From Clostridium sp. M62/1 (GTDB taxonomy: Bacteria > Bacillota > Clostridia > Lachnospirales > Lachnospiraceae), in the NCBI RefSeq assembly GCF_020736365.1, contig NZ_CP085988.1, forward strand, positions 3,044,001-3,108,000: DNA of 64,000 nucleotides, written 5' to 3'. A program made the position numbers and the translations under genes. Numbering within the stretch: the stretch's first letter is position 1; each line of letters opens with the position of its first letter. The notes below the pieces were generated by a model. It had not been told where the DNA came from. It did not search any database and saw only the letters and a list, made by a program, of their open reading frames with translations. Below are positions 1 through 9,263 of the stretch, one piece after another.

Positions 1-86
1 TTTCCATATACCATCACCCTTTCTGGATAAAATAATCATTTAGCTGCTCTTTTTTATTATATACTGCTATCAGTTCTTTGCAAGCC

Positions 87-631
87 TTACATCTGCTTTT
101 GAGCCTGCGCTCTTACTGTACGGGCGGGACCATCATATAAATCAAGAAAATTTTTCCTGTTCTTCCGGCGGCGCCTTCCGATAATAGAGGTAATGTATGT
201 ATATCGCTCATTGGTTATGATGCTCTCCGCATCGTCATCCATGGAATCTTCCACCTTTTTAATGATATCCTCCACATCAGGAACTTTCGTCATGCGGGCA
301 AACTCTTCCTCGAGGGCTTTCACATTGATCCGATCCCCGTTTTTCTTCACAACATCCATCATATTGACAGCCATGATAACCGGAATTTCCAGCTCCATCA
401 GCTGTGTGGGACAAGTAGAGATTTCTCTCCAGGTTTGTTCCGTCCACAATATTGATGATGGCATTCTTCTGTCCCTTCAGTCTTCCCTTTTCCACCGTAA
501 CTCCAGGCCAGTTTCCCACAAACTGGCTGGAGCCGGTCAAAGCATTAAACAGTGTTGTCTTGCCGCAGTTCGGGTTTCCGGCAAGTACAATTTTTACTGA
601 CTCTGAATTTTCCGGGCAGGCTGGATTTCAT
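87..631 (-). pseudogene. feoB: feoB remnant (ferrous iron transporter GTPase, decayed)
   Basis: FeoB is the GTPase-linked inner-membrane Fe2+ importer, usually about 650-750 residues. Here one frame holds the start of the G domain with an intact G1 loop (GNPNCGKTT) and the stretch [16 protein letters not shown]. It then runs directly into [16 protein letters not shown], so the G3 DLPG region is missing. A frameshift near position 460 moves the match to [19 protein letters not shown], followed by another deletion before DDDAESIITNERYTYITSI. The whole membrane permease domain is absent, and the ATG at 631 is in a third frame. I read this as a multiply deleted pseudogene. Assembly damage is less likely because several separate lesions are present. 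Confidence 0.8.
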
Positions 632-782
632 GGAAATTTCTCCGGCCCAGACTTTTACTGTTTGAATTAGCGCACAAATTATGGTATTCTATAAAGAACT
701 GAAGGTCTGCGCCGTCGTTCTCCTGTCACACGCCAGAGCGCAGAGCAGCAAAAGATATAAAACGGTTAAAGGAGCGGTTACA

Positions 783-1232
783 TTGAAAATTCAACAGTCA
801 GCAGAAGACTATCTGGAGACAATCCTTGTCCTCGGCTTAAGAAAGCCTCAGATTCGTTCCATCGACATCGCCAATGAACTGGGCTATTCCAAGCCAAGCG
901 TCAGCGTCGCCATGAAGAATCTTCGGGAAAACGGCTACATTTCCATGGACAGGGAAGGCTATATCACGCTGGAGGAATCGGGGCGAAAAATTGCGGAAAC
1001 CATCTACGAGCGGCACACACTTCTCACAAAACTTCTGACCTTCCTCGGCGTTTCCCCAGAAACAGCTGCAGAGGATGCCTGCCGGATGGAACACGTGATA
1101 AGCCCGGAAAGCTTCGAGGCGATCAAGGCCTTTGCCAGAAATGAGCTGGCACACCACCATCTTGGGCAGAGTGCAGATTCAGACGGGGTACAGGCCCAGC
1201 CTGACCAGACAGCGGCAGACAGCCTGAAATGA
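783..1232 (+). CDS. DtxR/MntR-family metal-dependent transcriptional regulator
   Basis: A 149-residue protein beginning LKIQQSAEDYLETILVL, the usual opening of DtxR/MntR/IdeR regulators. The winged-helix DNA-binding domain covers about residues 1-65 (IDIANELGYSKPSVSVAMKN is the recognition region) and a metal-binding dimerisation domain follows (ERHTLLTKLLTFLG, then CRMEHVISPES). I chose the TTG at 783 because AAAGGAG at 768-774 sits eight bases upstream and homologues start here; an upstream in-frame ATG at 681 has no such site. It is divergent from the feoB remnant and converges on the DUF2325 gene. It is the natural candidate to bind the two palindromes at 2935-2980. Whether it senses iron or manganese cannot be told. 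Confidence 0.88.
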   Translation: MKIQQSAEDYLETILVLGLRKPQIRSIDIANELGYSKPSVSVAMKNLRENGYISMDREGYITLEESGRKIAETIYERHTLLTKLLTFLGVSPETAAEDACRMEHVISPESFEAIKAFARNELAHHHLGQSADSDGVQAQPDQTAADSLK

Positions 1233-1263
1233 AAATACATATCTGAGATGACTGACATGCGTA

Positions 1264-1292
1264 TAAGGGGAGAGCTTAGCCCTCCCCTTACA
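1264..1292. terminator. Hairpin between convergent dtxR and DUF2325 genes
   Basis: TAAGGGGAG at 1264-1272 pairs with CTCCCCTTA at 1284-1292. It lies between the stop of the DtxR-like gene and the 3' end of the opposing DUF2325 gene. There is no clean T-run on either side, so its role as a terminator is tentative. Confidence 0.45.
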
Positions 1293-1346
1293 GAGATGTA
1301 AGAGATTCTTGTATGAAATATCTGGAATGTATCATGCAGTTTGTCA

Positions 1347-1628
1347 CTATACACATCTTTCCTGGAGAATTTCTGAAAGCGCATTCTGACTGCTCGTATG
1401 GCAGCGGACGATCTCTGTCTTTTTTCCTCTCGTACCGTCCACAGCTGCCCGGATCATCTTATGAGACACGGTGTTTGTAAACAGGACTAAGAGGTCGGGA
1501 GTTCCTATCTGTTTATTAAAATCAGCAGTCATCTGTGTAAAAACCTTTGCCTTGCACCTGAAATTCTTGCAAATCTGTTTATATTGACAGACCATTCTGT
1601 CATGTCCCCCTACAATCACAACGCTCAT
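1347..1628 (-). CDS. DUF2325 domain protein
   Basis: A 93-residue protein beginning MSVVIVGGHDRMVCQYKQIC and containing DLLVLFTNTVSHKMIRAA, which matches the DUF2325 family (PF10087). Members are small Rossmann-like proteins of unknown biochemical function, often found near iron or redox genes in Firmicutes. It is the last gene of the DUF3793-flavodoxin-DUF2325 set. It is separated from the flavodoxin gene by a strong hairpin at 1692-1733, which may lower its expression relative to the upstream genes. The start is supported by AGGAGG just upstream. Confidence 0.85.
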   Translation of the reverse strand: MSVVIVGGHDRMVCQYKQICKNFRCKAKVFTQMTADFNKQIGTPDLLVLFTNTVSHKMIRAAVDGTRGKKTEIVRCHTSSQNALSEILQERCV

Positions 1629-1691
1629 AAACGCCTCCTTTTCTGATTCAAATAGCTGCAGCTTCCGGTTCGCGGCAGTCTTTTTTTCATT

Positions 1692-1733
1692 CCGGGCAAA
1701 GAGCTGCTGCCTGAAGCTGCTCTTGCCCGGAGT
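1692..1733 (-). other. Intercistronic hairpin between flavodoxin and DUF2325 genes
   Basis: TCCGGGCAA and TTGCCCGGA form the base of a long stem, continued inward by GAGC/GCTC with one bulged A. On the minus strand there is no U-run after it, so it looks more like a processing or stabilising stem than a terminator. Confidence 0.5.
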
Positions 1734-1759
1734 TTATTTGCCCTGTGTCTGAGCGAGCC

Positions 1760-2191
1760 TTAAATGGCTGCCAGCCGTTTTCCAAGTTCCTTTAATGCAG
1801 CCTCTGCGTCTGCATCCGGAGCGCCGTTGCAGATCGCGTCCTCACCTCCGATAACAGATGCACCTGCCTGTTTCATTCTGTCAGTCCAGTCGCGCATCCA
1901 CTGTCCGTCTCCCCATCCGTAGGAGCCGAAAAGGCCCAGTGTTTTTCCGGAAACGGAGCCCTCTATCTCCTCAACGAACGGCTCCATCGTGCTCTCCTCT
2001 AAAACCTCATCTCCCATGGACGGGCAGCCCATGGCGATTGCACTGTATTTTTCCACATCTGCCACAGATGCCTCTTCTGCCGGAAGGATGACAGCCTCCC
2101 TTCCTGCTTCTTTTATTCCCTCGGCAACCATTTCTGCCATTGCAGCCGTATTTCCTGTACCGCTCCAGTAAACAATTAAAACCTGTTCCAT
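1760..2191 (-). CDS. Flavodoxin
   Basis: A 143-residue soluble electron carrier. The FMN phosphate loop SGTGNTAAM is at residues 10-18. The later WGDGQWMRDW stretch lies where the isoalloxazine-binding loop of short-chain flavodoxins falls. Flavodoxins replace ferredoxin as low-potential donors when iron is scarce. That fits its place in a set with DUF3793 and a promoter carrying DtxR-like palindromes, and it suggests induction under iron limitation (inferred). The length is typical for the family. Confidence 0.93.
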   Translation of the reverse strand: MEQVLIVYWSGTGNTAAMAEMVAEGIKEAGREAVILPAEEASVADVEKYSAIAMGCPSMGDEVLEESTMEPFVEEIEGSVSGKTLGLFGSYGWGDGQWMRDWTDRMKQAGASVIGGEDAICNGAPDADAEAALKELGKRLAAI

Positions 2192-2261
2192 GATAAATTC
2201 CTCCTGTAAATACTTGATTTATTTGACAACCGGCCGTATATCCGCCGGATGTTTTTCATAT

Positions 2262-2888
2262 TCAGGCCGCAGCTGTCTGACCGCCAAGAACAGAGGAGAG
2301 CTGCCAGAACATGTACCCTCTCTCCACCTCTTCCATCACCTTCTTCTGAACGGCTCTGTAGGCGGCGAACAGCTTCTTTGTCTCTTCCGGGTTTCCGTAA
2401 ACCTTCCAGTATCCTGAAAACAGGAAATCTTTTCCCCTGTGCTCGATAAAACCTTCCACATCACAGAGCGGATATTCCAGGATCAGGCCGATTTCATGGG
2501 GAAATTCCTCTTCCCCTCCTGCATAGGCTCCATACCTTTCTGCCAGACGTTCCAGTACCTGATCAAGCTCAAAGGAAGCGTATCCGTACCTCTCAAAAAA
2601 TCCTCTCACTGCCGGATCTGAGAGAATGCGCTCCGCCCGCCCTCTCCTGTACAGCAGATACACCTTTCTTTTCCCGTCCTGGCAGAGCTTTCTGTACTCT
2701 ATCCCCGTTCCCGCAAGGACTGCATCCAAGTCCTGTCCCGTCCCCTCTGACATGATAAAAATATTGGAGGCCTTCATTCCTGCCAGCACCTGCGCGCAGT
2801 GGAGCGCGGCCTGTCTGCGGATTCGCCTGTGCCTGTTTTCACTCTCAAAGCCCCCTGCTTCTTTCACCTGGACATCCTGCTGATTCAT
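2262..2888 (-). CDS. DUF3793 family protein
   Basis: A 208-residue protein with the family signature FPHEIGLILEYPLCDVEGFI followed by GYWKVYGNPEETKKLF, characteristic of DUF3793 (PF12672). The function is not established. The family is recurrent in Clostridia beside feo genes and flavodoxins. No signal peptide or membrane segment is visible, so it is likely cytoplasmic. It is the first gene after the promoter at 2967-2995 and is the gene most directly placed under that promoter's palindromic boxes. Confidence 0.82.
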   Translation of the reverse strand: MNQQDVQVKEAGGFESENRHRRIRRQAALHCAQVLAGMKASNIFIMSEGTGQDLDAVLAGTGIEYRKLCQDGKRKVYLLYRRGRAERILSDPAVRGFFERYGYASFELDQVLERLAERYGAYAGGEEEFPHEIGLILEYPLCDVEGFIEHRGKDFLFSGYWKVYGNPEETKKLFAAYRAVQKKVMEEVERGYMFWQLSSVLGGQTAAA

Positions 2889-2934
2889 CCGGCTTTAACC
2901 TCCTTTTTTCGCCCTGTCTGAAAGGCCGTTTTTG

Positions 2935-2980
2935 AAGTTAGTATATGCTAACTTTTCATGTTAGTTAGTATATACTAACT
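2935..2980 (-). promoter_or_regulatory. Tandem DtxR-like palindromic operators over a promoter
   Basis: Two near-identical palindromes: 2937-2952 (GTTAGTATATGCTAAC, one mismatch to perfect symmetry) and 2964-2979 (GTTAGTATATACTAAC, perfect), centred 27 bp apart. On the minus strand TTTACA (2990-2995) and TATACT (2967-2972) are separated by exactly 17 bp. The upstream palindrome therefore covers the -10 box and the other covers about +8 to +23. The TTAG/CTAA arms resemble DtxR-type boxes. Binding by the DtxR-like protein at 783 is inferred. Confidence 0.75.
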
Positions 2981-3004
2981 TTCTGTTTTTGTAAAGCACT
3001 TTTT

Positions 3005-3046
3005 AAAAAAAAGCTGCACCCAGAATGGTTCACTCTGGATACAGCT
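3005..3046 (-). terminator. Terminator of the class A PBP gene
   Basis: The hairpin 3012-3046 (AGCTG/CAGCT base, CCAGA/TCTGG inner stem) is followed on the minus strand by a run of eight T. It lies between the PBP stop and the next promoter. Confidence 0.8.
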
Positions 3047-3088
3047 CATTTTTTCCTGTCTCTCTCTTATTTCAAATCAGGGTACAGC

Positions 3089-5701
3089 CTATGACTTTCC
3101 GGCCCCCTCCAGCACCTGGAGCATCTGTCCCTTTAAAGTCTGTCCGTAAATGCGGTTGATGGCGCTCTCCGCTTTCTTTCTCAGCCGCTCCTGCTCCTCA
3201 GGGCTCGCCCCGGTCATCTGGTCAATATACTTCTGCGCTTCATCTGCCAGGGCGTGATCCTTTCTGTAATCCCCCACCGTATAGCCCGGAGACAGCACAT
3301 AGGCGTCATCGTATCCTTCCAGGTAGGTACCCCTGCCCTCCTTGTGGATATTCTCCTTCTCCGCCTCCGGCGCAGAGAAGGATGCTTCCGGCAGTCCGGC
3401 TGTCAGCCCTTCCATCGCCTGCTTCCAGATAGCCGCCGGATAAGTAGAACCGTAAAGGGAGGAAAGGGTCCTTGGAGTATCGTAGCCCACCCACACTGTT
3501 ACGGTATAGTAGGGTGTCACTCCGCAGAACCATCCGTCCTTGCTGTTGTTGGTAGTTCCCGTCTTTCCCGCGGCCTCAATACTGCTGTTCCATCCCATGC
3601 CGCGGGCCGTTCCTCTTGTGATTACGCCCTTCATCATATCGACCATAACGGCAGCCGTCTGTCTGGAGTACACCTCCTTTGGCTCCCTCTCCGTGTAAAT
3701 ATCATCCCCTTCCAGATTCTCCATCCGCAGAATGCAGTCCGGCTCTCTGTATACTCCCCCGTTTTCCAGAGCACAGAAAGCGCCTGCCATCTCCTCTGCT
3801 GTCACCCCGTAGGTAAAGCCTCCCAGAGAGGCCGCCATATTGTAGTCATCCGGCACAATATTGTCAAACCTCATCTTCGTCAGATAGGAGAGCCCTTCCT
3901 CGGGAGTCACCTCATTAAACAGCCACCAGGCAGCTCCATTTCTGCTCCTCTCCACCGCCTGCCGCATGGTAATCCAGTTTCCGGGAAGGGAGAACACATC
4001 GGCTCCCGGTTTTTTTGCCGCATCCACACTGATGTCCTTCACCCGGGAGAAGGAGGCATAGCCATCCTCAAGAGCCGGAGCATAGACAATCAGAGGTTTA
4101 ATGCTGCTGCCCGGCTGCCTGAAACTCTGAAATGCCCGGTTCAGCGTGTAGGTATCCGTTTCCTGGCTCCTTCCGCCCACGATGGCCTCCACCTTTCCGG
4201 TATCATTATTGACAGCTACCGCAGCTCCCTGAAGGGCATAGATTCCGTTTTCCGCTGTCTCTGCGTCGAAGGACAGCCCCTGATCCACCGCCGACTGCAG
4301 AATTGACTGTTTGGCAGGGTCCAGAGAGGTATAAATCCTGTATCCTCCTGTGTACAGTTCATCCTTTGCCCTGTCATAGCTTTCCTCATAAGCCTCCTGG
4401 TAGGCCCGGTAATCATCATAGTTTGTAAAGCCGTATTCAAACGTGAAACCGTCCTCCCTCATCAGCCAGCGCACCGCACAGTCAATGGCATAGGTGGTTT
4501 CATAATTCTTCATCTCATAGGAGGTTCTGGAAACTGAAATCTCCTCGCTGACCGCCGCATCGTGCTCCTCCTGTGTGATATACCCCATCTCCAGCATGTC
4601 GCCAAGAATCTTATCCCTTCTTTTCAGGGCGTTTTCCGGGTGGCGGTATGGGTTATAATAGGACGGGGAGTTGGGTATTGCGCACAGATAAGCCGTCTGG
4701 CTCAGGCTCAGCTCATCGGCATCTTTTCCAAAATAGCCTCTGGCAGCCGCCTGAAGCCCATAATATGTATTGGCAAAGTTAATGTCATTAATATAAAATT
4801 CCATGATCTGCTCTTTCGTGTACTTCTCTGTCAGATCCATGGCAATGATTATTTCCTTTACCTTTCGCCTGATGGAAACATCCCTTGTGAGATACTGGTT
4901 TCTGGCAAGCTGTTGGGTGATGGTGCTGGCCCCGTGGACCTCCTCCCCTCCTGTCAGTATGAAGTGAATCCCCACACGGGCGATTCCCTTGAAGTCCACG
5001 CCGCAGTTTTCCCAGAAAGTGCGGTCCTCCACCGCCACGAAGGCATTTACTGCAGCTTTTGGTATCTCCTCGTAGGACAGATACTGGGAATCCACATCTT
5101 GGGCCAGCTTTGCCATAACCTCTCCGGCTGAGTCGTAAACATAGGATGCCTGGCTGGGAAGGAAATCGCTCTCCGTACTGTTCTCTACCAGGCCTGCCAC
5201 CTCGTCCCTGCAGACAGTGTAAAACTTCCAGGCAAAAATCCCGCCTCCTGCGAGGGCGATGAAAAGCAGGAGAAAGAAGACTGAAAGAAAGCGCCGCAGC
5301 AGGCGGTGTTTTTTTCTTTTTCTGCCCTGTCTGCCTTTCCCTGTCTTCTTTTCCGGCCTCATGGGAGCCGGTTTTTCCATGTCCGGACTGCCTGTTCCCG
5401 GACCTTTCTCCCCCTGCCCTCCGGCACTGGTTTTTTCTTCCTCTGTACCTTCCTCTTCCTGTTTTCTTAAATCCGGCTTTTCAGGCTGCAGGCTCTCTTC
5501 CTTCTCTTGTCCGTCCTGCTCTTCCCCAAGAATCCTGCGCATGCTGTCGCACAGCTCTCTCTGTACTGCCTCTTCCTCCTGAAGCTCCCTTATGATCTCC
5601 TCCTGCCTGCCTGTTTCCGGCTTTTTCTGCGCGTTTACCGGTTCTGACGCTCCGGAAGCGTTTTCACCTCTGCTGTTTTTTTCTACTCTCTCTCTATCCA
5701 T
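3089..5701 (-). CDS. Class A penicillin-binding protein (bifunctional transglycosylase/transpeptidase)
   Basis: An 870-residue peptidoglycan polymerase. About 130 residues of charged, low-complexity cytoplasmic tail are followed by a membrane anchor (about 137-158). The GT51 glycosyltransferase domain has catalytic EDRTFW at 225-230 and GASTITQQLARN at 257-268. The transpeptidase domain has the SxxK motif in GSSIKP, SRN as the SxN element and KTGTT as the KTG box. All catalytic elements are present. I chose the ATG at 5701 because AAAGGAG precedes it; the frame stays open to 5833, but no ribosome site supports a longer form. It is divergent from the YtaF-like gene. The long acidic and basic tail is unusual but common in Clostridia. 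Confidence 0.93.
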   Translation of the reverse strand: MDRERVEKNSRGENASGASEPVNAQKKPETGRQEEIIRELQEEEAVQRELCDSMRRILGEEQDGQEKEESLQPEKPDLRKQEEEGTEEEKTSAGGQGEKGPGTGSPDMEKPAPMRPEKKTGKGRQGRKRKKHRLLRRFLSVFFLLLFIALAGGGIFAWKFYTVCRDEVAGLVENSTESDFLPSQASYVYDSAGEVMAKLAQDVDSQYLSYEEIPKAAVNAFVAVEDRTFWENCGVDFKGIARVGIHFILTGGEEVHGASTITQQLARNQYLTRDVSIRRKVKEIIIAMDLTEKYTKEQIMEFYINDINFANTYYGLQAAARGYFGKDADELSLSQTAYLCAIPNSPSYYNPYRHPENALKRRDKILGDMLEMGYITQEEHDAAVSEEISVSRTSYEMKNYETTYAIDCAVRWLMREDGFTFEYGFTNYDDYRAYQEAYEESYDRAKDELYTGGYRIYTSLDPAKQSILQSAVDQGLSFDAETAENGIYALQGAAVAVNNDTGKVEAIVGGRSQETDTYTLNRAFQSFRQPGSSIKPLIVYAPALEDGYASFSRVKDISVDAAKKPGADVFSLPGNWITMRQAVERSRNGAAWWLFNEVTPEEGLSYLTKMRFDNIVPDDYNMAASLGGFTYGVTAEEMAGAFCALENGGVYREPDCILRMENLEGDDIYTEREPKEVYSRQTAAVMVDMMKGVITRGTARGMGWNSSIEAAGKTGTTNNSKDGWFCGVTPYYTVTVWVGYDTPRTLSSLYGSTYPAAIWKQAMEGLTAGLPEASFSAPEAEKENIHKEGRGTYLEGYDDAYVLSPGYTVGDYRKDHALADEAQKYIDQMTGASPEEQERLRKKAESAINRIYGQTLKGQMLQVLEGAGKS

Positions 5702-5939
5702 ACCGCTCCTTTTTCTGCCTGTACCGGTTTTACTCCGTGCATCATTTCTGGTCCCTTTTTGCTGTTCTCTCTTCCGGCATTGCTCCGCCGAAAACTTTTT
5801 GTCTATTTTACCGCTTTTTCTTCTATAATACAACCTTATGTATGACAGATTCTAACCTTTACTCCCGGTTCTCTTTTTCTGAACCGCTCTGCCCTCTGCG
5901 GAATAAGATAGAGTAATGGTACAAATTCTGGTGGTGCTT

Positions 5940-6572
5940 ATGAGCGCTTCTGTTTATGATATACTGCTGCTTGTCACAGCCCTCTCTGTGGACGCTTTTG
6001 CCGCCTGCTTCATCTACGGGGCAGATAGGGTAAAGATCCCTCTGCTGTCTGCCTGTATTATCACAGGGGTGTCCTCTGCTGTCCTGCTGGCTTTTCTGCT
6101 CCTGGGTGGGCTGATGCAGCAGCTTCTGTCGGAAGGCTTCTCCGCCTTTCTCAGCTTCCTGCTGCTCTTTCTCCTGGGCCTTCTCAAGCTCTTCGACAGC
6201 TCTGTAAAAGCCCTGATCCGAAGGCTGCGCCTGTGCTCCCGTCACCTCTCCCTCTCCTTTTCCGGCCTGCATTTCATTATGACGGTGTATGCAGATCCGG
6301 AAAAAGCCAATGCCGAGGATGTATCTGTCCTCTCACCGGCTGAGGCATTTTCCCTCGGGATCGCCCTCTCCCTGGACAGCGCTGCCGCAGGCTTCGGGGC
6401 AGGAATGCTGGATTTCTCTCTTATCCCGGCGTTGTTTCTGTCTCTCTTAGCGGGAGCTGCTGCAGTTGCCGGCGGAAGTCTCCTCGGAAACCTGGCGGCA
6501 GAAAAGCTGAATTTTGACCTCTCGTGGATTGGAGGGCTTCTCCTGATTCTGCTGGCCTTTTCCAGGCTGTAA
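5940..6572 (+). CDS. ytaF: YtaF/MntP-like sporulation membrane protein
   Basis: About 210 residues, almost wholly hydrophobic, with two halves each opening with a similar TM segment (ALSVDAFAACFIYG near residue 15 and GIALSLDSAAAGFGAG near 140). This internal repeat with paired S-x-D-x-A/F motifs is typical of the MntP/YtaF (DUF204) fold. YtaF-type members are annotated as sporulation membrane proteins in Firmicutes; the transported ion is unknown. The start is uncertain: ATG 5940 has a weak GGTGG site and places the first TM segment where homologues have it, while ATG 5916 would add eight residues. It is divergent from the PBP gene. Confidence 0.75.
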   Translation: MSASVYDILLLVTALSVDAFAACFIYGADRVKIPLLSACIITGVSSAVLLAFLLLGGLMQQLLSEGFSAFLSFLLLFLLGLLKLFDSSVKALIRRLRLCSRHLSLSFSGLHFIMTVYADPEKANAEDVSVLSPAEAFSLGIALSLDSAAAGFGAGMLDFSLIPALFLSLLAGAAAVAGGSLLGNLAAEKLNFDLSWIGGLLLILLAFSRL

Positions 6573-6599
6573 GCTCTGAAAAGTTTTTCCCCTGTACGG

Positions 6600-9263
6600 T
6601 TATCTGTCCTTTCCGGCTGTGACCATGGCCAGTATCTCATGGGCAATGAGAGGGGCAGACGCCAGAGACAGCAGAAATCCCCATTCTGAAATGGACAGAA
6701 TACTGGTTCCAAACATCTCAGAAAGAAACGGCAGCTCTGTCACAGCCGCCTGCAGCAGCAGTCCGGCTCCGAACGCAAGCAGCATCAGGCGGTTGGAAAA
6801 AAGCCTGCTGCCAAAAACTGATGCATTTACATCCCTCATGCCGACAGCGTGGAACAGCTGTGAAAGCCCTAGCACGGTAAAGGCATAAGTCTGGGAGTGC
6901 AGAAGAATCTCCGGGTTTTGAAGCATCTGTCTGACAGCATCCACAGACAGCTCCTTTCCTGCGGCTGCCGCCATCTCCAGCGGAAGCCGGAAAAATGCAA
7001 GCAGGCTGATTCCTGCAATCAGCAGTCCATAAAACAGCGTGTAAAACCATCCTCCCCCGGAAAACAGGCTTTCTCCTGCCTTTCTCGGCGGACGCCGCAT
7101 CAGTCTCCGGTTATCATTCTGATCCACTCCCAGCGCCAGAGCCGGAAGAGAATCTGTGATCAGATTAATCCACAGGATATGACTGGGCTTCAGCGGGGAG
7201 GCTACCCCTGCCGCTATGGCGGCAAACATGGTAGCTATCTCCCCAAAATTCGACGACAGAAGGAAAATCACGGATTTTTTAATATTTTCATAGATCCCTC
7301 TCCCCTCCTCAATCGCCTTCTCAATAGTCGAGAAATTGTCATCTGTCAGAATCATATCAGCTGCCTGCTTGGCTACATCTGTGCCGGAGCGTCCCATGGC
7401 TATTCCAATATCTGCGTTTTTCAGGGAGGGGGCGTCATTGACTCCGTCCCCTGTCATAGCCGTAATCATTCCGGCGGACCGGAATGCGTTCACAATCCTG
7501 ACCTTGTGCTCCGGTGATACTCTGGCAAACACCGACAGGGTCCCTATCTTTTTTCGGAGAGTTTCATCATCCGTCCTGTCTAACTCTTCCCCCGTCATGC
7601 ACTCCTCTCCGGATTCTGCAATTCCCAGCTGCCTTGCGATGGCGCCTGCCGTCTTTACATGATCTCCTGTAATCATCACCGTGCGGACGGAGGCCTCTTT
7701 AAACAGCTCCACCGCTTCTCTGGCCTCATCTCTGGGAGGATCCATCATACCGGCCATTCCAATAAAGGTGAGCCCTCTCTCTGCAGGCTTAGAGACTCCC
7801 TCCCGCATAGCAGCCGCCAAAACCCGCAGAGCCTTCCCGGACATGGTCTCCGCCGCCTGTCTGACCCGCTTCTGATCAGCAGGCGTCATGGGAACTGCTT
7901 CTCCATTTTTCCATATCTTTGTGCAGTGCAGGATCACTTCGTCCGGCGCTCCCTTTGTGTAAGAAACATACCCTCCTTTTTCCCTGTGAAGGGTAGTCAT
8001 CATCCTCCGATCCGAATCAAAGGGGATCTCCCCGCACCGTTTCTTTCTGGCATTTGCACTCTCCCTGCTGACACCGGCCAGAAGAGCGAACTCCTGAAGA
8101 GCCAGCTCCGTGGGATCACCCGTCCGGCTCTCCAGTACTGCATCGCTGCACAGGGCAAAGCACTCTGCCAGCCGCTCAGACGGAAGGCAGGGCTTACTGT
8201 CCGTCCCATTTTCTCCTACCTCACAGACCCTTCCGTTTTCATTCCACTCTGTCACCGTCATCTGATTCTTAGTCAGCGTTCCTGTTTTGTCCGTACACAC
8301 CACACTGACAGCCCCCAGTGTCTCCACAGACGGCAGCTTTCTCACAATGGTCCCCGCCTTTGCCATCCTGGTAACGCTCAAGGCCAGCACAATGGTAACC
8401 ACGGCGGGAAGTCCCTCCGGTACGGCCGCCACTGCCAGGGAAATTGCGGTAATCAGCATTTCCATCACATCGCGCTTCTGAACCACTGCCAGGACGAACA
8501 GAACTGCGCACAGAGCTACGGCAGTGAGGCTCAGTATTTTTCCCAGTTCTCCCAGACGCTTCTGAAGCGGTGTCTCCTCCTCCGGAGCCTCATGGATCAT
8601 GGCGGCAATTCTTCCAATTTCCGTTCCCATTCCCGTGGCCGTCACAATTCCCCTGCCGCGGCCGGATGTGACATAGGAGGTCATAAATGCCATGTTTTTT
8701 CTGTCGCCGGCAGCCACCTTTCCCTCAGCGATGAATCCGGCCTCTTTTGTTACCGGCTCAGACTCCCCTGTGAGAGCCGACTCCTCTATCTTGAGTCCGG
8801 CCGACTGGATCAGGCGTATATCCGCCGGCACCTGACAGCCTGTATCTAGGACCACCAGATCCCCCGGCACCAGCTCCTGGGCGTCGATTTCCTGCTCCAC
8901 CCCCTCCCGGATGACAACTGCCTCAAGTCTGGTCATATTTCTGAGGGCTTCCAGCGCCTTCTGCGCCTTCCCCTCCTGAACTACTCCCACAGCCGCATTC
9001 AATACCACCACCGTAAGAATGATCACCGCATCGCTGTACTCTCCGAGAAGCACTGAAATCCCTGCCGCTGCAAACAGCACAAAAATCAGGGAATCGCAGA
9101 GTTGTCCCACAAACCTCTGAAGCAGGGTTCTGTGTTTTTTCTCCTCCAGCACATTTCTTCCATAGTGGCGCTGGCGTTCCTCCACATCGCCTGATTTAAG
9201 CCCCTCTTTCCCATCCGCATTCAGCTTCTGAAGCGTTTCCTCTATGGTCTTTTTCTCATACAT
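6600..9263 (-). CDS. P-type Ca2+-transporting ATPase (PMCA/SERCA type)
   Basis: An 887-residue P2-type cation ATPase. TGES (actuator) is at 165-168 and PEGL in the ion-binding TM4 is at 282-285. The phosphorylated DKTGT is at 325-329, and the hinge motif TGDGVNDAP comes later. About ten TM segments are arranged as in SERCA-like pumps, with the expected C-terminal membrane bundle. The PEGLP signature points to Ca2+ export, although Mn2+ is possible in bacterial members. ATG 9263 is preceded by AGAAGGAGGG; an in-frame upstream extension to 9344 lacks support. It probably acts alone. Confidence 0.92.
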   Translation of the reverse strand: MYEKKTIEETLQKLNADGKEGLKSGDVEERQRHYGRNVLEEKKHRTLLQRFVGQLCDSLIFVLFAAAGISVLLGEYSDAVIILTVVVLNAAVGVVQEGKAQKALEALRNMTRLEAVVIREGVEQEIDAQELVPGDLVVLDTGCQVPADIRLIQSAGLKIEESALTGESEPVTKEAGFIAEGKVAAGDRKNMAFMTSYVTSGRGRGIVTATGMGTEIGRIAAMIHEAPEEETPLQKRLGELGKILSLTAVALCAVLFVLAVVQKRDVMEMLITAISLAVAAVPEGLPAVVTIVLALSVTRMAKAGTIVRKLPSVETLGAVSVVCTDKTGTLTKNQMTVTEWNENGRVCEVGENGTDSKPCLPSERLAECFALCSDAVLESRTGDPTELALQEFALLAGVSRESANARKKRCGEIPFDSDRRMMTTLHREKGGYVSYTKGAPDEVILHCTKIWKNGEAVPMTPADQKRVRQAAETMSGKALRVLAAAMREGVSKPAERGLTFIGMAGMMDPPRDEAREAVELFKEASVRTVMITGDHVKTAGAIARQLGIAESGEECMTGEELDRTDDETLRKKIGTLSVFARVSPEHKVRIVNAFRSAGMITAMTGDGVNDAPSLKNADIGIAMGRSGTDVAKQAADMILTDDNFSTIEKAIEEGRGIYENIKKSVIFLLSSNFGEIATMFAAIAAGVASPLKPSHILWINLITDSLPALALGVDQNDNRRLMRRPPRKAGESLFSGGGWFYTLFYGLLIAGISLLAFFRLPLEMAAAAGKELSVDAVRQMLQNPEILLHSQTYAFTVLGLSQLFHAVGMRDVNASVFGSRLFSNRLMLLAFGAGLLLQAAVTELPFLSEMFGTSILSISEWGFLLSLASAPLIAHEILAMVTAGKDR

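Noticed and set aside
1..14. Possible start of a gene leaving the window on the minus strand (ATG at 7)
   Set aside because: AAAGGGTG lies upstream, but only a few bases are present, so nothing can be supported.
7659..8849. Long plus-strand frame opposite the Ca2+ ATPase gene
   Set aside because: Antisense shadow; its composition reflects the opposite coding strand.
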